A stretch of DNA of 64,000 bases. It comes from Lentibacillus sp. Marseille-P4043. Lineage in GTDB: Bacteria; Bacillota; Bacilli; Bacillales; Amphibacillaceae. Positions 54,608 to 62,622 of the stretch are shown here, piece by piece (the stretch's first letter is position 1; each line of letters begins with the position of its first letter). A model generated the notes under the pieces. That model had not been told where the DNA came from, did not search any database, and saw only the letters and a list, made by a program, of their open reading frames with translations. The stretch lies in the NCBI RefSeq assembly GCF_900258515.1, contig NZ_LT984884.1, forward strand, positions 271,002-335,001, written 5' to 3'. Made by a program: the position numbers and the translations under genes.

Positions 54608-55469
54608 TTACACGTAATTTCTGCCCAACATAAATTGTAAAATCATTGTCAAGATCATTCCAAGATTTAATTTTGGTTAAGCTAGTGTCGAATTTAACAG
54701 CTAACTCCGAAACTGTATCCCCGGACACGACCTTATGATATTTCTTTGATGATCCTTCAAACTTAATCTTCTGCCCAGGATGAATCATACCAGGGTCATC
54801 AATATTATTAATATCAACAAGTTTAGCAACAGTTGTGCCATGATCTGCTGCAATCTCGGATAGAGTGTCGCCGGACTTAACTGTATAAACCCCACTAGGA
54901 GATTTTGTTTCATTCTTTTTCTTTCGTACAAGCTCAGCAAACTTAGCAATCCCATGCGCGTGATTAATTGCAGCATCTTTGATTTGTTTTGCTTGCTTCA
55001 GAAAATCCGCATCTTTTTTTGTGTCGATGAACAGATTTTCCGTTAGTAATGCCGGCATGTGTGATTCTCTGCAAACATGAAGGTTTGCTGTTTTTTGCCC
55101 TCGATCACGAAAATCAAAGTACGTGTCGCGCATTAACTCAGCATGTACCTTGTCTTGGAACTCTTTTGTCTTACCGCCTACTCCCGGATAAACGTATGAT
55201 TCAAAGCCGGTACCTCCGCCAGCATTTACGTGTACAGATAGGAAAGTATCAGCACCCCAAGCGTTCGCTTCATTTGTTCTTTCTAATAGCGACGGATATG
55301 TGTCGCCTGTACGGCTCATCTTTACGTCAATGCCTTTGTAATTACTTAAAAGATAATCCCTGATTTGTAGGCTCATGTCTAAAACAACGTCTTTTTCTTT
55401 AATTCCGTATCCACTTGCACCTGGATCGCTTCCACCATGTCCTGGGTCTAAATATAATTTGAAAGTCAT
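54603..55469 (-). CDS. Phage endolysin: N-acetylmuramoyl-L-alanine amidase with two LysM domains
   Basis: 288 residues. Amidase_3 domain (1–185) with zinc ligands in LDPGHGGSDPGA, SVHVNA and the catalytic glutamate in LLTENLFI; then two LysM repeats (YTVKSGDTLSEIAADHGTTV and HKVVSGDTVSELAVKFDTSL). It cuts the peptide from the glycan strand at lysis. Last gene of the late operon, after the holin. Confidence 0.93.
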   Translation of the reverse strand: MTFKLYLDPGHGGSDPGASGYGIKEKDVVLDMSLQIRDYLLSNYKGIDVKMSRTGDTYPSLLERTNEANAWGADTFLSVHVNAGGGTGFESYVYPGVGGKTKEFQDKVHAELMRDTYFDFRDRGQKTANLHVCRESHMPALLTENLFIDTKKDADFLKQAKQIKDAAINHAHGIAKFAELVRKKKNETKSPSGVYTVKSGDTLSEIAADHGTTVAKLVDINNIDDPGMIHPGQKIKFEGSSKKYHKVVSGDTVSELAVKFDTSLTKIKSWNDLDNDFTIYVGQKLRVK

Positions 55470-55484
55470 ATTATCAATCTCCTT

Positions 55485-55727
55485 TTATTTTGTAAGATTA
55501 TTTCGTTCTAAAACTTCCTTCTGCTTTTTACCGGTAGCTGTAATGTAGTTATTACGAAACCACGTCCAAACACTGACAGCAGCAGTGATAATCATTGTTA
55601 AAACTTCACCCCAGGTTTCTTGTGATCCTGGAATTGGGTTAAGTCCGGCCGTAACAAGAAACTGATTAATGAGCGCTACAATAAGCACCACAGTTCGAAT
55701 TAATGTGCCTTTGTCCAAATCAAACAC
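55485..55727 (-). CDS. Phage holin (SPP1/XhlB type)
   Basis: 80 residues, two membrane helices (about 9–27 and 41–60) and a charged tail. The spacing GLNPIPGS...EVLTMIITAAVSVWTWFRNN is typical of the SPP1 holin family. It forms membrane lesions that release the endolysin. Confidence 0.88.
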   Translation of the reverse strand: MFDLDKGTLIRTVVLIVALINQFLVTAGLNPIPGSQETWGEVLTMIITAAVSVWTWFRNNYITATGKKQKEVLERNNLTK

Positions 55728-55758
55728 CCCCTTTCAAAGAAAAATAAAAAAAGAACAT

Positions 55759-55977
55759 CTACCTAGGCGGTAAACGTTCTTCAATGTCATCTAATTTCGT
55801 TATGACAATATCGTATTTGCTGCTGAAACCTTGCAAGATTTCGTTTTGATCATCAATCGTTTTGTAAAGCTGTTTTTCTCGCTCGTTTGCTTCTTTTCTA
55901 CTTGACCAAAAAAGCCAAATAAAAAGAACCGCAAACGGTCCTTGTGTAATAAAATATTGAGTTATCGTCGCATCCAT
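55759..55977 (-). CDS. BhlA/UviB-like holin-associated protein
   Basis: 72 residues. One N-terminal membrane helix (FITQGPFAVLFIWLFWSS) and a coiled, charged C terminus (SKYDIVITKLDDIEERL). ATG at 55977 with AGGAGG six bases upstream; a longer frame upstream is not used. Belongs to the lysis cassette. Confidence 0.85.
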   Translation of the reverse strand: MDATITQYFITQGPFAVLFIWLFWSSRKEANEREKQLYKTIDDQNEILQGFSSKYDIVITKLDDIEERLPPR

Positions 55978-56014
55978 TGACTGCCTCCTAATAGCACAAA
56001 GAAAAAGCACCTTT

Positions 56015-56338
56015 TTATAGATGCTTAATCCCTTCATTTTTCAAATTCTCAAATGGAGTTGCTATATTTCCGTTAATGACATCATTAGAAGTTAGAGTAA
56101 TCTTAGTTCCATACGGAAATGAAATTGCATCTAAAAAAAGTTCATTTCCTTTTTCCCATAACCACTGATAAACATTTTCTTCCGTTACTCCACTGTTCGA
56201 ATTTAAAGTTGCTACATGTGTTATGTTAAGTTCTAATGCAAGTTGACCTTCAACCATAAAAACCATTGTGTATGCAGCTATATTAATTGGAAGTTGAATA
56301 TAACCTTCAATTAGACCTTCAGTTTTGTAATGTCTCAT
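56015..56338 (-). CDS. Hypothetical phage protein (107 aa)
   Basis: Starts at ATG 56338 behind GGGAGGGG; an earlier GTG lies upstream of that site. Content is mixed alpha/beta (IQLPINIAAYTMVFMVEGQLAL). Not recognised. It sits between tail-end and lysis genes. Confidence 0.6.
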   Translation of the reverse strand: MRHYKTEGLIEGYIQLPINIAAYTMVFMVEGQLALELNITHVATLNSNSGVTEENVYQWLWEKGNELFLDAISFPYGTKITLTSNDVINGNIATPFENLKNEGIKHL

Positions 56339-56471
56339 TTTTCCCCTCCCTTCCACCTACTTATTTCGACAAAGGGAGGATAAATCCTTTTTTAAATAAA
56401 AAACACACATCAATCGGGTGCTTTTACTTGTTGCGCATCATCCTGATGTGCAAGAAAAACGCAATGATATA

Positions 56472-56822
56472 TCATTCATAAAATTCGCCATTCCATTGCT
56501 CTTTTTTTATTGGTTTGATGTTATCCAAATAATAATAAACCCCAGCATTATCAATAGTGGCATTGGTCGGATCTAGTGATTTCATAATCTCATAATCATG
56601 ATCCATTGACATGTCACGATATAAGTTTTTGTCCAAGGTGTTTATATCTACTGTATATCTGAATAACGAAGGCTTGCCGTCGAAAAACATGATATTTGCA
56701 TTAGCTTTAAGAAAAATTACTGGTTTATTTACAATTGATGAGTCTTCCGAACTGTGTCTCCTGGGACCCAACTTCGGTTCTAAAACATTAATATTCTCGT
56801 TGGAAAAGTGATAAAAAATCAT
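56472..56822 (-). CDS. Hypothetical phage protein with ADP-ribosyltransferase-like beginning
   Basis: 116 residues. IFYHFSNENINVLEPKLGPR at the start, then PVIFLKANANIMFFDG and LFRYTVDI, reminiscent of small ART-fold phage proteins (H-Y-type NAD pocket), but I cannot prove it. ATG at 56822; its AAAAGGAGTGGGGG site is complementary to a segment about 35 bases upstream. Confidence 0.55.
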   Translation of the reverse strand: MIFYHFSNENINVLEPKLGPRRHSSEDSSIVNKPVIFLKANANIMFFDGKPSLFRYTVDINTLDKNLYRDMSMDHDYEIMKSLDPTNATIDNAGVYYYLDNIKPIKKEQWNGEFYE

Positions 56823-56823
56823 A

Positions 56824-56873
56824 AACCCCCACTCCTTTTCTATTAATCTTAGCATAAGGAAGGAAGTGGGGTT
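56824..56873 (-). promoter_or_regulatory. Hairpin that can mask a ribosome-binding site
   Basis: On the reverse strand AACCCCACTTCCTT (56873–56860) can pair with AAGGAGTGGGGGTT (56837–56824) over about 12 pairs with a bulge. The second arm contains the ribosome site of the 116-aa gene. Confidence 0.45.
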
Positions 56874-56888
56874 GACTATCCGATGAAA

Positions 56889-57023
56889 TTACTCACCATC
56901 AATCAAAAATCCAAGCCCGCTGTCATCAAGAATTCCCTTAACCCCAGGTTGCAAAACGGTAGGAATTTCAGCGAATTTCGTTTTATTCAAAATAACACGT
57001 TGTGCGAAAAACATTTCAATCAT
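56889..57023 (-). CDS. CD1375/XkdX-like small tail-region protein
   Basis: 44 residues (IEMFFAQRVILNKTKFAEIP). Tiny proteins of this sort occur behind phage tail-fibre genes in Firmicutes. ATG at 57023 behind GGGGGTGA; the frame before it is dropped. Confidence 0.6.
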   Translation of the reverse strand: MIEMFFAQRVILNKTKFAEIPTVLQPGVKGILDDSGLGFLIDGE

Positions 57024-57073
57024 GATCTCACCCCCTTCCAATTTGATTAGAAGCCATAATAAAAAGCGGATAA

Positions 57074-57409
57074 TCATTGATAGACCTGCATAGCCATTTC
57101 AGCTATGACATTCTCAATAAAATCCGCTCTTTCTGATGTTGCTTTGTTTTGTGCTTTTAGTAGTTCGTTGTCTTTTTTTAGCTGCTCATTTTCTTCCAGC
57201 AATCGTTTTGCATTCGGATTATTCCTAATTGCTGAATATGACACTAATCGCTTGTCCTTGTCAACTTCATTAATCCATATAGTCCACTCAAATTCATCGC
57301 CAACATTATAGCTATCTGATATTGCATAATCATAATCACTTGTAACTGTTGGCACTGTTTCATGTATTTCTACTACTCGCTTCGTTTCTTTGTGGTATTC
57401 TAAATACAT
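57074..57409 (-). CDS. Hypothetical tail-region protein with C-terminal coiled coil
   Basis: 111 residues. N-terminal beta part (MYLEYHKETKRVVEIHETVP), then a heptad-like helix (RLLEENEQLKKDNELLKAQN). XkdW-type position behind the fibre genes. AAGGAGG before the ATG. Confidence 0.65.
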   Translation of the reverse strand: MYLEYHKETKRVVEIHETVPTVTSDYDYAISDSYNVGDEFEWTIWINEVDKDKRLVSYSAIRNNPNAKRLLEENEQLKKDNELLKAQNKATSERADFIENVIAEMAMQVYQ

Positions 57410-57425
57410 GAATTTCCCTCCTTTA

Positions 57426-58022
57426 TTACACTACTTCAATAGAATATATTTTTAATGATGACAAACCGTCACCTGATGGCACATGTGTCCTAATGTAAAA
57501 ATCCCCAGTTAAGTCACCTACGTCCAAAATTGTTTCAACTATCGTATCTCTTACTGTTGTCGAAACAATTGCGTCATTTTCCGTATATCCTGCTTGTTTG
57601 ATTGTGGACACGACTAGGTAAGCAGTCGGATTTGGATTTTGTCTTATTACCGAAAGAATCCATCGAATTTTAATTTGTTTATGTTCAGTTAAATTTATAG
57701 GATTAGCTGTTACCCATGATGGGAAGCTAGTACGCACATAAAAAGGAGAAGCACTGGTTACCCTATACGATTCGGAATATAAATAGTCATCCCTTCTTTC
57801 TATCGGATACCACCCTGCCTCTCCATTCCCTGTATCAAAACTTTCGAGTTTTATAAATTCCAATCCATTCTCATAAATTTTAATTAAATACTTAATAAAT
57901 TCAATCCACTGTCCATTCTTATATACATACCCCACACGCTTTTTCTGCCATTGACCATCTTTGTATACGTGAATAGCTTTCGGCTTAACTAATTCCCGTC
58001 CAACTCTAATTCGGGCTGTCAT
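57426..58022 (-). CDS. Tail-associated protein, paralogue 1 (downstream of the ATGT repeat)
   Basis: 198 residues. Two copies of a KDGQWQKKRVGYVY/KNGQWIEFIKY motif in the first 45 residues, also found in its neighbour at 58167; the rest is a beta-rich domain perhaps binding a receptor or sugar. The ATG at 58022 has only a poor GGGG site ten bases upstream. A leader frame containing (ATGT)14 ends just before it, so expression may depend on translational coupling. Confidence 0.7.
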   Translation of the reverse strand: MTARIRVGRELVKPKAIHVYKDGQWQKKRVGYVYKNGQWIEFIKYLIKIYENGLEFIKLESFDTGNGEAGWYPIERRDDYLYSESYRVTSASPFYVRTSFPSWVTANPINLTEHKQIKIRWILSVIRQNPNPTAYLVVSTIKQAGYTENDAIVSTTVRDTIVETILDVGDLTGDFYIRTHVPSGDGLSSLKIYSIEVV

Positions 58023-58041
58023 GTGGCAACAACCCCTATCC

Positions 58042-58143
58042 CTAAGTCACTACGTTGGCACAGTTTTTGCACATACATACATACATACATACATACATAC
58101 ATACATACATACATACATACATACATGTATCAATTATCGGCAT
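58042..58143 (-). CDS. Leader frame reading through the tetranucleotide repeat
   Basis: ATG at 58143 has AGGAGG nine bases upstream. It reads MPIIDTC, then four rounds of MYVC from the repeat, and ends with TAG at 58042 in the present length. With one more ATGT unit the frame would instead run to a TGA that overlaps the ATG of the next gene (ATGA). With one unit fewer it would end at a TGA 26 bases before that ATG. A regulatory rather than functional peptide is likely. Confidence 0.5.
   Translation of the reverse strand: MPIIDTCMYVCMYVCMYVCMYVCMCKNCANVVT
58071..58126 (-). repeat. Tetranucleotide tract (ATGT)14
   Basis: Fourteen uninterrupted copies of ATGT on the reverse strand (ACAT on the plus strand), 56 bases. 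It contains no stop codon in any reverse-strand frame. Perfect tracts of this length are rare in Bacillaceae and prone to strand slippage. Confidence 0.98.
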
Positions 58144-58166
58144 GCCTTCATTCCTCCTGTCAAGTG

Positions 58167-58715
58167 TTATTCGAGCCATATGTTATAAATATTTGCAATT
58201 GATTCATCATAAGCAGAAAGATCGAAAAAAATATCATATAATCCTATGAGATCCTTTATACTTGTTTTAACAATAATCCTAGAAGAGCTCTGACTAAATG
58301 AATATCTCAAATTACTCGGATTGGTTTTCAATACAAAAGTTGCCGATGGATAAAATGGTTCACTTTGCTCTAATGTCGCAGTGTAATCAATGCATATATT
58401 AGAGTATTTGGTAATGTCTACTTGGTTAAACCTCATTCCAGCAATTCCTCTCAGATACCCCATTGTACTATAAGTTCCCCTTGTTCTTAATTCCAAATAG
58501 CCGTTATATTCCGTAAACCAATTGTAACCATTTACTCTTTGCTCATAGGGTATAATCGCAATCCCATCTTTAAATAAATAATCTCTGTAATTTATAAATG
58601 GTATCCATTCCCCTTGATAATAGACATAACCAATCTTCTCATTTTGCCAAGCACCATCACGAAAAATATTAACAGAATTGAGTTTTGATTGATTTTTGGT
58701 ATAAATCTGCGCCAT
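58167..58715 (-). CDS. Tail-associated protein, paralogue 2
   Basis: 182 residues with the same opening design as the 57426 gene (IFRDGAWQNEKIGYVYYQGEW) and a diverged beta-rich remainder. Its ATG overlaps the stop of the fibre gene (TAATG), so it is part of the late operon. Together the two paralogues may be alternative or additional receptor-binding parts. Confidence 0.7.
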   Translation of the reverse strand: MAQIYTKNQSKLNSVNIFRDGAWQNEKIGYVYYQGEWIPFINYRDYLFKDGIAIIPYEQRVNGYNWFTEYNGYLELRTRGTYSTMGYLRGIAGMRFNQVDITKYSNICIDYTATLEQSEPFYPSATFVLKTNPSNLRYSFSQSSSRIIVKTSIKDLIGLYDIFFDLSAYDESIANIYNIWLE

Positions 58716-59776
58716 TATTCCACCTCAATCCAAATGTCGCCTTCTTGGGGATTTTCTGGTGCGGTTGACTGAATGTAAATTGGTCGCCTTTGCTCAACTG
58801 TTAGAGCATCTTGTTTGCCATTCCATTTCCTTCGTTCTGCTGCAGTAATGTGCCGCACACCATCTTCCTGATGTTCATAAAATTCTGTCCTTGATGCCTG
58901 CTGCACATTGCCAACGTTACTAAGTCCGACTTGCGCCTTAGTAACGTTATGCGGATTAGTTGTGTCACCTTTATGGTTGTTTAAACTTTCTTGTACAGCA
59001 TTCGCTTTAGCTTGTGCGCCGGAAGGGGTTTCTGCGCCGACATCAGCTGCCGACAAGGTGACATCACCAGTTTTGTTATTCACACTATCAACAGGATAAT
59101 CGATTTCGGAAATCTTAGTATCTGTGTAATTATTCGCGCCTTGTTTCGCTGCATCTGCTTTTTCTTGAGCGCCAGTTGTTGTTTCGAGATTATCGGGCAA
59201 ATTCCCTAGTTGGCTTTCAGGAACATTTCCCTTTTCATCGAGTGAGGCATATCCATTGGATTGCCCCTTTTTATTTTCATGGTTGCTTAACCTTAATTCG
59301 ATCCTTTCTATGTCTGATTGGGTGGCATACACCAACGATGAATCAATTACTGCAGTAACATTTTGCGTGTTACCTACAGAAGTATGGATGTCAATACTCT
59401 TTTCTATGATGTCAGTTCCTCCGCCGGGAGAAATGTATTCTGCTAACTCCCCCGCATTTCCGTAACAATAGAGAATCTCCCCTAAGTCCGGATCAGCAGC
59501 ATATACTCCGACTTCCCTAAAATAAAACCCCTGCGTCAAATCCTGGTTAGATAGCACAGTCCCAACTACGGATTTACCGCCTTCCAAGGCTTTTAACTTA
59601 ACTATACTTAATGATTTAATTTCATTTACAAGATAATTTAAGCTAAGTATTGATGTAGATCCTAAATTGCCATCACCAACACCTATTCGTGTGTATTCAA
59701 GTGTAACCCCTGCCTGAGCTTTACTTTGTAGGTTTTTACCTTTATTTGTAAGGACTATCCCTCCGAAAGTACTCAT
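58715..59776 (-). CDS. Phage tail fibre protein (XkdV/gpH-like)
   Basis: 353 residues. N-terminal DUF3751-type fibre attachment domain (FGGIVLTNKGKNLQSKAQAG, YFREVGVYAADPDLGE), a helical Ala/Gln-rich shaft (TTGAQEKADAAKQGANNYTD), repeated VTLSAADVGAETPSGAQAKA and KGDTTNPHNVTKAQVGLSNV motifs known from fibres, and a C terminus QGDIWIEVE. Follows gpI as in P2-like phages. Confidence 0.88.
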   Translation of the reverse strand: MSTFGGIVLTNKGKNLQSKAQAGVTLEYTRIGVGDGNLGSTSILSLNYLVNEIKSLSIVKLKALEGGKSVVGTVLSNQDLTQGFYFREVGVYAADPDLGEILYCYGNAGELAEYISPGGGTDIIEKSIDIHTSVGNTQNVTAVIDSSLVYATQSDIERIELRLSNHENKKGQSNGYASLDEKGNVPESQLGNLPDNLETTTGAQEKADAAKQGANNYTDTKISEIDYPVDSVNNKTGDVTLSAADVGAETPSGAQAKANAVQESLNNHKGDTTNPHNVTKAQVGLSNVGNVQQASRTEFYEHQEDGVRHITAAERRKWNGKQDALTVEQRRPIYIQSTAPENPQEGDIWIEVE

Positions 59777-59786
59777 TCATTATCAC

Positions 59787-60347
59787 CTACCTATATTCTT
59801 CTATGTTCCCTTGATGGACAAAGCCACCACAATAAAGATCCATTCTTTCAACCTGCAGTAATACAACCTTATCCAATGTAGATCTTTTGTTTTTTACCGA
59901 ATCTAAAGCTCTTACAAATATCTCCGCTCTATCAGTGGTAGCTGAAGGATCACTGGTTAAAACCCTGAAACGATAAGGAGTGTCGCCGTAGTCGAACCAC
60001 TCGGACACTTCGCCTTCACTGAATAAAGTTTGAATAAGTGTTTCGACCGCCAAAGGAGTACCTTTGATTTGATGTAAAAAAACTGATTCATTTACGAGTT
60101 TTCTTTTCGTTCCGATATCCAATTCCATATCATAAAAATCAACATGAAAAAAATACGCCAAATGATCCAATATCGCTTCGCTTGCATTGTTTACATTTGG
60201 AAGTATCATGATGTTATTGATTTCATTCGTTAATTCTAAAAAGCCTAAATCGACCGCCTTTGATGCAGCTATAATGTCTGGATCACTACGTAAGTTTGCA
60301 GGCAAAATATCAAGCAGATTAACATCGCGGATAGTCTGATTACTCAT
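59787..60347 (-). CDS. Phage tail protein I (P2 gpI-like)
   Basis: 186 residues. DILPANLRSDPDIIAASKA and HQIKGTPLAVETLIQTLF are typical of gpI/XkdU-like baseplate proteins. Overlaps the end of the gpJ gene by eight bases. Confidence 0.9.
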   Translation of the reverse strand: MSNQTIRDVNLLDILPANLRSDPDIIAASKAVDLGFLELTNEINNIMILPNVNNASEAILDHLAYFFHVDFYDMELDIGTKRKLVNESVFLHQIKGTPLAVETLIQTLFSEGEVSEWFDYGDTPYRFRVLTSDPSATTDRAEIFVRALDSVKNKRSTLDKVVLLQVERMDLYCGGFVHQGNIEEYR

Positions 60348-61488
60348 CTTCTAATCCTCCATAATTTACCGTTTTCACATCAACTACAGCAACGCTATCA
60401 CTTTCTATCGTTGTATAAGCAGGGGAAGTGATAGTAACCCTTTTTGCTCCTGCTAACCGGATTTTAGTAATCAATTCTGATGGATTTATATCTCTTCCGA
60501 TTTTTGATCGTTGCCATGTTTCATAAGCTGTAACGGCTTGTTCAATATTTGCTTTGATTTTGCTTTCCTGCGCTACCTTTTCGCTCGATATATAGTAGGT
60601 AACATCAACATTGAATTTTGTTTGAATAGGCGCTGAAACTTGAACTTTATCAGTCAAAGGCCTTCTCTCTTTTGCGCTTAGGTATTCCGTAATTCCATCG
60701 ATGAATGACTTTCTAGGTATCTCCCCGTCTTTTAAAAGCACCTTAATATCGATTACTCCATCGTCTGGACTCGTTATCTTTATATCACCTACAAGCGAAC
60801 TGTACTTTCTTGCAAAATACTCATAAGCTCCCTCGGGTCCCGCGACCGAAAATCCTTCTGGTGCCAAGTGGATGCGTTCACGGTAGTTTTCTGTTGATTC
60901 CTCGTCAGCCCCGCCTTGACTTTCTTCAATGTTCTCCACTTTAGCAACCCAAGGTATAGGATCGACCAAAACATTAATCTGCCCTGGGGTAAACCCGTTT
61001 CCGATGGTTCCTTCATCCAAACATGTGACGTCTGTTGTTATTTCTTGTGCGCCTGCTGGAACAACAACATCATCATTTGTTGCAAAGTAAATTTCACTTC
61101 CCGGAGATACTCGGGTTCCTGCAGAAATCACTTCATTCGTTGGACGAGCTTTACTTAAAAAGAATTTTTGCTTGGTCGTTGCTGGTTTCGGATCAAACAA
61201 ATATGTCCTGCTAAACGACCCTAAATGTTGTAACTTATCTTTTCTAGCATATTTTAAAAGGTTCTGCTTAGCCGCATCATCGATCAACACCCGCAATTGA
61301 AATTCCCTTAATGCTTGCGAGTATAAAAATATGCGAACCGGATCACCAGGATATAACCTTTTTTTCTGCCCAGTTGATTCAAAGTAGGCTTTTTCATAAC
61401 GTGATATCATGTCATTTAATATTTTATTTATATCCTTTTCAGCAAAGCTTACTTCAGGTAAATCACTGAGATTCAGGGTCAACTTCAA
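60340..61488 (-). CDS. Baseplate J protein (P2 gpJ-like)
   Basis: 382 residues. Contains GTRVSPGSEIYFATND, EGTIGNGFTPGQINVLVDP and ESTENYRERIHLAPEGFSVA, diagnostic of Baseplate_J wedge proteins. TTG start overlapping the gp25 gene by 26 bases. Confidence 0.93.
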   Translation of the reverse strand: MKLTLNLSDLPEVSFAEKDINKILNDMISRYEKAYFESTGQKKRLYPGDPVRIFLYSQALREFQLRVLIDDAAKQNLLKYARKDKLQHLGSFSRTYLFDPKPATTKQKFFLSKARPTNEVISAGTRVSPGSEIYFATNDDVVVPAGAQEITTDVTCLDEGTIGNGFTPGQINVLVDPIPWVAKVENIEESQGGADEESTENYRERIHLAPEGFSVAGPEGAYEYFARKYSSLVGDIKITSPDDGVIDIKVLLKDGEIPRKSFIDGITEYLSAKERRPLTDKVQVSAPIQTKFNVDVTYYISSEKVAQESKIKANIEQAVTAYETWQRSKIGRDINPSELITKIRLAGAKRVTITSPAYTTIESDSVAVVDVKTVNYGGLEDE

Positions 61489-61783
61489 TCACCACCTTTG
61501 GTATTAAACGTCCATCAAGAGAATCCGCTGTAAATGTAACCTCTCGCACGGATACCCTAGGCTCAAATCTTTTTGTTTTCTGTCTATATTCCACCATTAG
61601 TCGTCCCTTAGCAATTGTCAAAGGTTCATCAAGGAGGTCTGTATTAATTCCGAATGATCGATCAAAAGGTACCGCTCCCTCCGCGGTAGTGTACAACATC
61701 CGTAAGTTTTGATAGATTTCATTGCCACCTTGTTCCCTAAAAGGATCGATACCTGAAATTTCTACAGATTGATAATTAATCAT
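61463..61783 (-). CDS. Baseplate protein gp25/gpW family
   Basis: 106 residues. NLRMLYTTAEGAVPFDRSFG followed by PRVSVREVTF matches the lysozyme-like gp25/GPW family of contractile tails. Start overlaps the gpU stop (ATGA). Confidence 0.9.
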   Translation of the reverse strand: MINYQSVEISGIDPFREQGGNEIYQNLRMLYTTAEGAVPFDRSFGINTDLLDEPLTIAKGRLMVEYRQKTKRFEPRVSVREVTFTADSLDGRLIPKVVIEVDPESQ

Positions 61784-62196
61784 CTGCTACCAATCCTTTC
61801 GATATACTCTTCTAATTCGATATCTACTTTTCCGGAAAGTACTTCACCACGATTAAGGACGACCCCCCACATTTGTGACACAGAACTGATCCTCCACTTA
61901 TCTACTCCCAAATAGCTATCTCCTATAACAAGTGGAGCGACTTCTCCTGCTCTTTCTTTCCTTAGCCAACGGTCCATTTCAATACGGGGCTTCACACCAT
62001 TAAATCCATTTAGATTTACGCTAAATGAAATAGTATCTAGATCAGGGCCGATAAATTCTGACGATGGTTTAGCCCCTATCACATCGTGTTTACTCCAACG
62101 TGATCCCGCATCTCTTTGGAATCCTGTAAAAGTGACTATTCTTTTATCGCTTGTTTCAAATATGATATCTCCAAAAAAACCAATCATACGTATCAC
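61780..62196 (-). CDS. Phage tail protein gpU family
   Basis: 138 residues. GFFGDIIFETSDKRIVTFTG and the WRISSVSQMWGVVLNRGEVL segment are characteristic of P2 GpU, the tail completion/terminator protein. It lies between gpV and gp25. Confidence 0.85.
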   Translation of the reverse strand: MIRMIGFFGDIIFETSDKRIVTFTGFQRDAGSRWSKHDVIGAKPSSEFIGPDLDTISFSVNLNGFNGVKPRIEMDRWLRKERAGEVAPLVIGDSYLGVDKWRISSVSQMWGVVLNRGEVLSGKVDIELEEYIERIGSR

Positions 62197-62622
62197 CTAA
62201 TTTCCGATGTTACTTGCTGTGACTTTTCCGGTAGCAGTTATATTACCTTCCACCGTTAGATCACCAATTAACGTCAATGGTTTTTGCGCAGTTATCTGTA
62301 ATTGTTGGGAGTTCTTGTCATATTGGATGTACGTTCCATCACTGAAGTGTTTCCGGAATATATTTTTATCTTGAACAGGAACTTTCGATATTTCTGAAAA
62401 AAATGGTCCCAAACAAAATCCTTGTTCTATGCCATTAGCAAGAAATATGCAAACTACTTGATCACCTACATCAGGCATATCATACTCAAAACTAAAAAGG
62501 GGCAAATCTCCGGAAACAAGATTGTCTTTATCCTCAAATAAAACTTGAACCGTTCCATTAGATTCATTCACGCTGTTCACCTGTCCGACGCGAATCATGT
62601 TGCGCAAAACGGTATCGCGCAT
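62197..62622 (-). CDS. Baseplate assembly/spike protein gpV
   Basis: 141 residues. OB-fold start (VGQVNSVNESNGTVQVLFED), DVGDQVVCIFL and a C-terminal beta-helix-like tip (KPLTLIGDLTVEGNITATGK). It forms the membrane-piercing spike of contractile tails. ATG overlaps the gpD stop. Confidence 0.88.
   Translation of the reverse strand: MRDTVLRNMIRVGQVNSVNESNGTVQVLFEDKDNLVSGDLPLFSFEYDMPDVGDQVVCIFLANGIEQGFCLGPFFSEISKVPVQDKNIFRKHFSDGTYIQYDKNSQQLQITAQKPLTLIGDLTVEGNITATGKVTASNIGN

Noticed and set aside
58071..58126. CRISPR-like array
   Set aside because: It is a simple four-base repeat without spacers; no cas genes are present.
58055..58249. Plus-strand frame with HTYI repeats through the tetranucleotide tract
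   Set aside because: The tract is open in every frame by its nature; the frame lacks a ribosome site and is antisense to the late operon.
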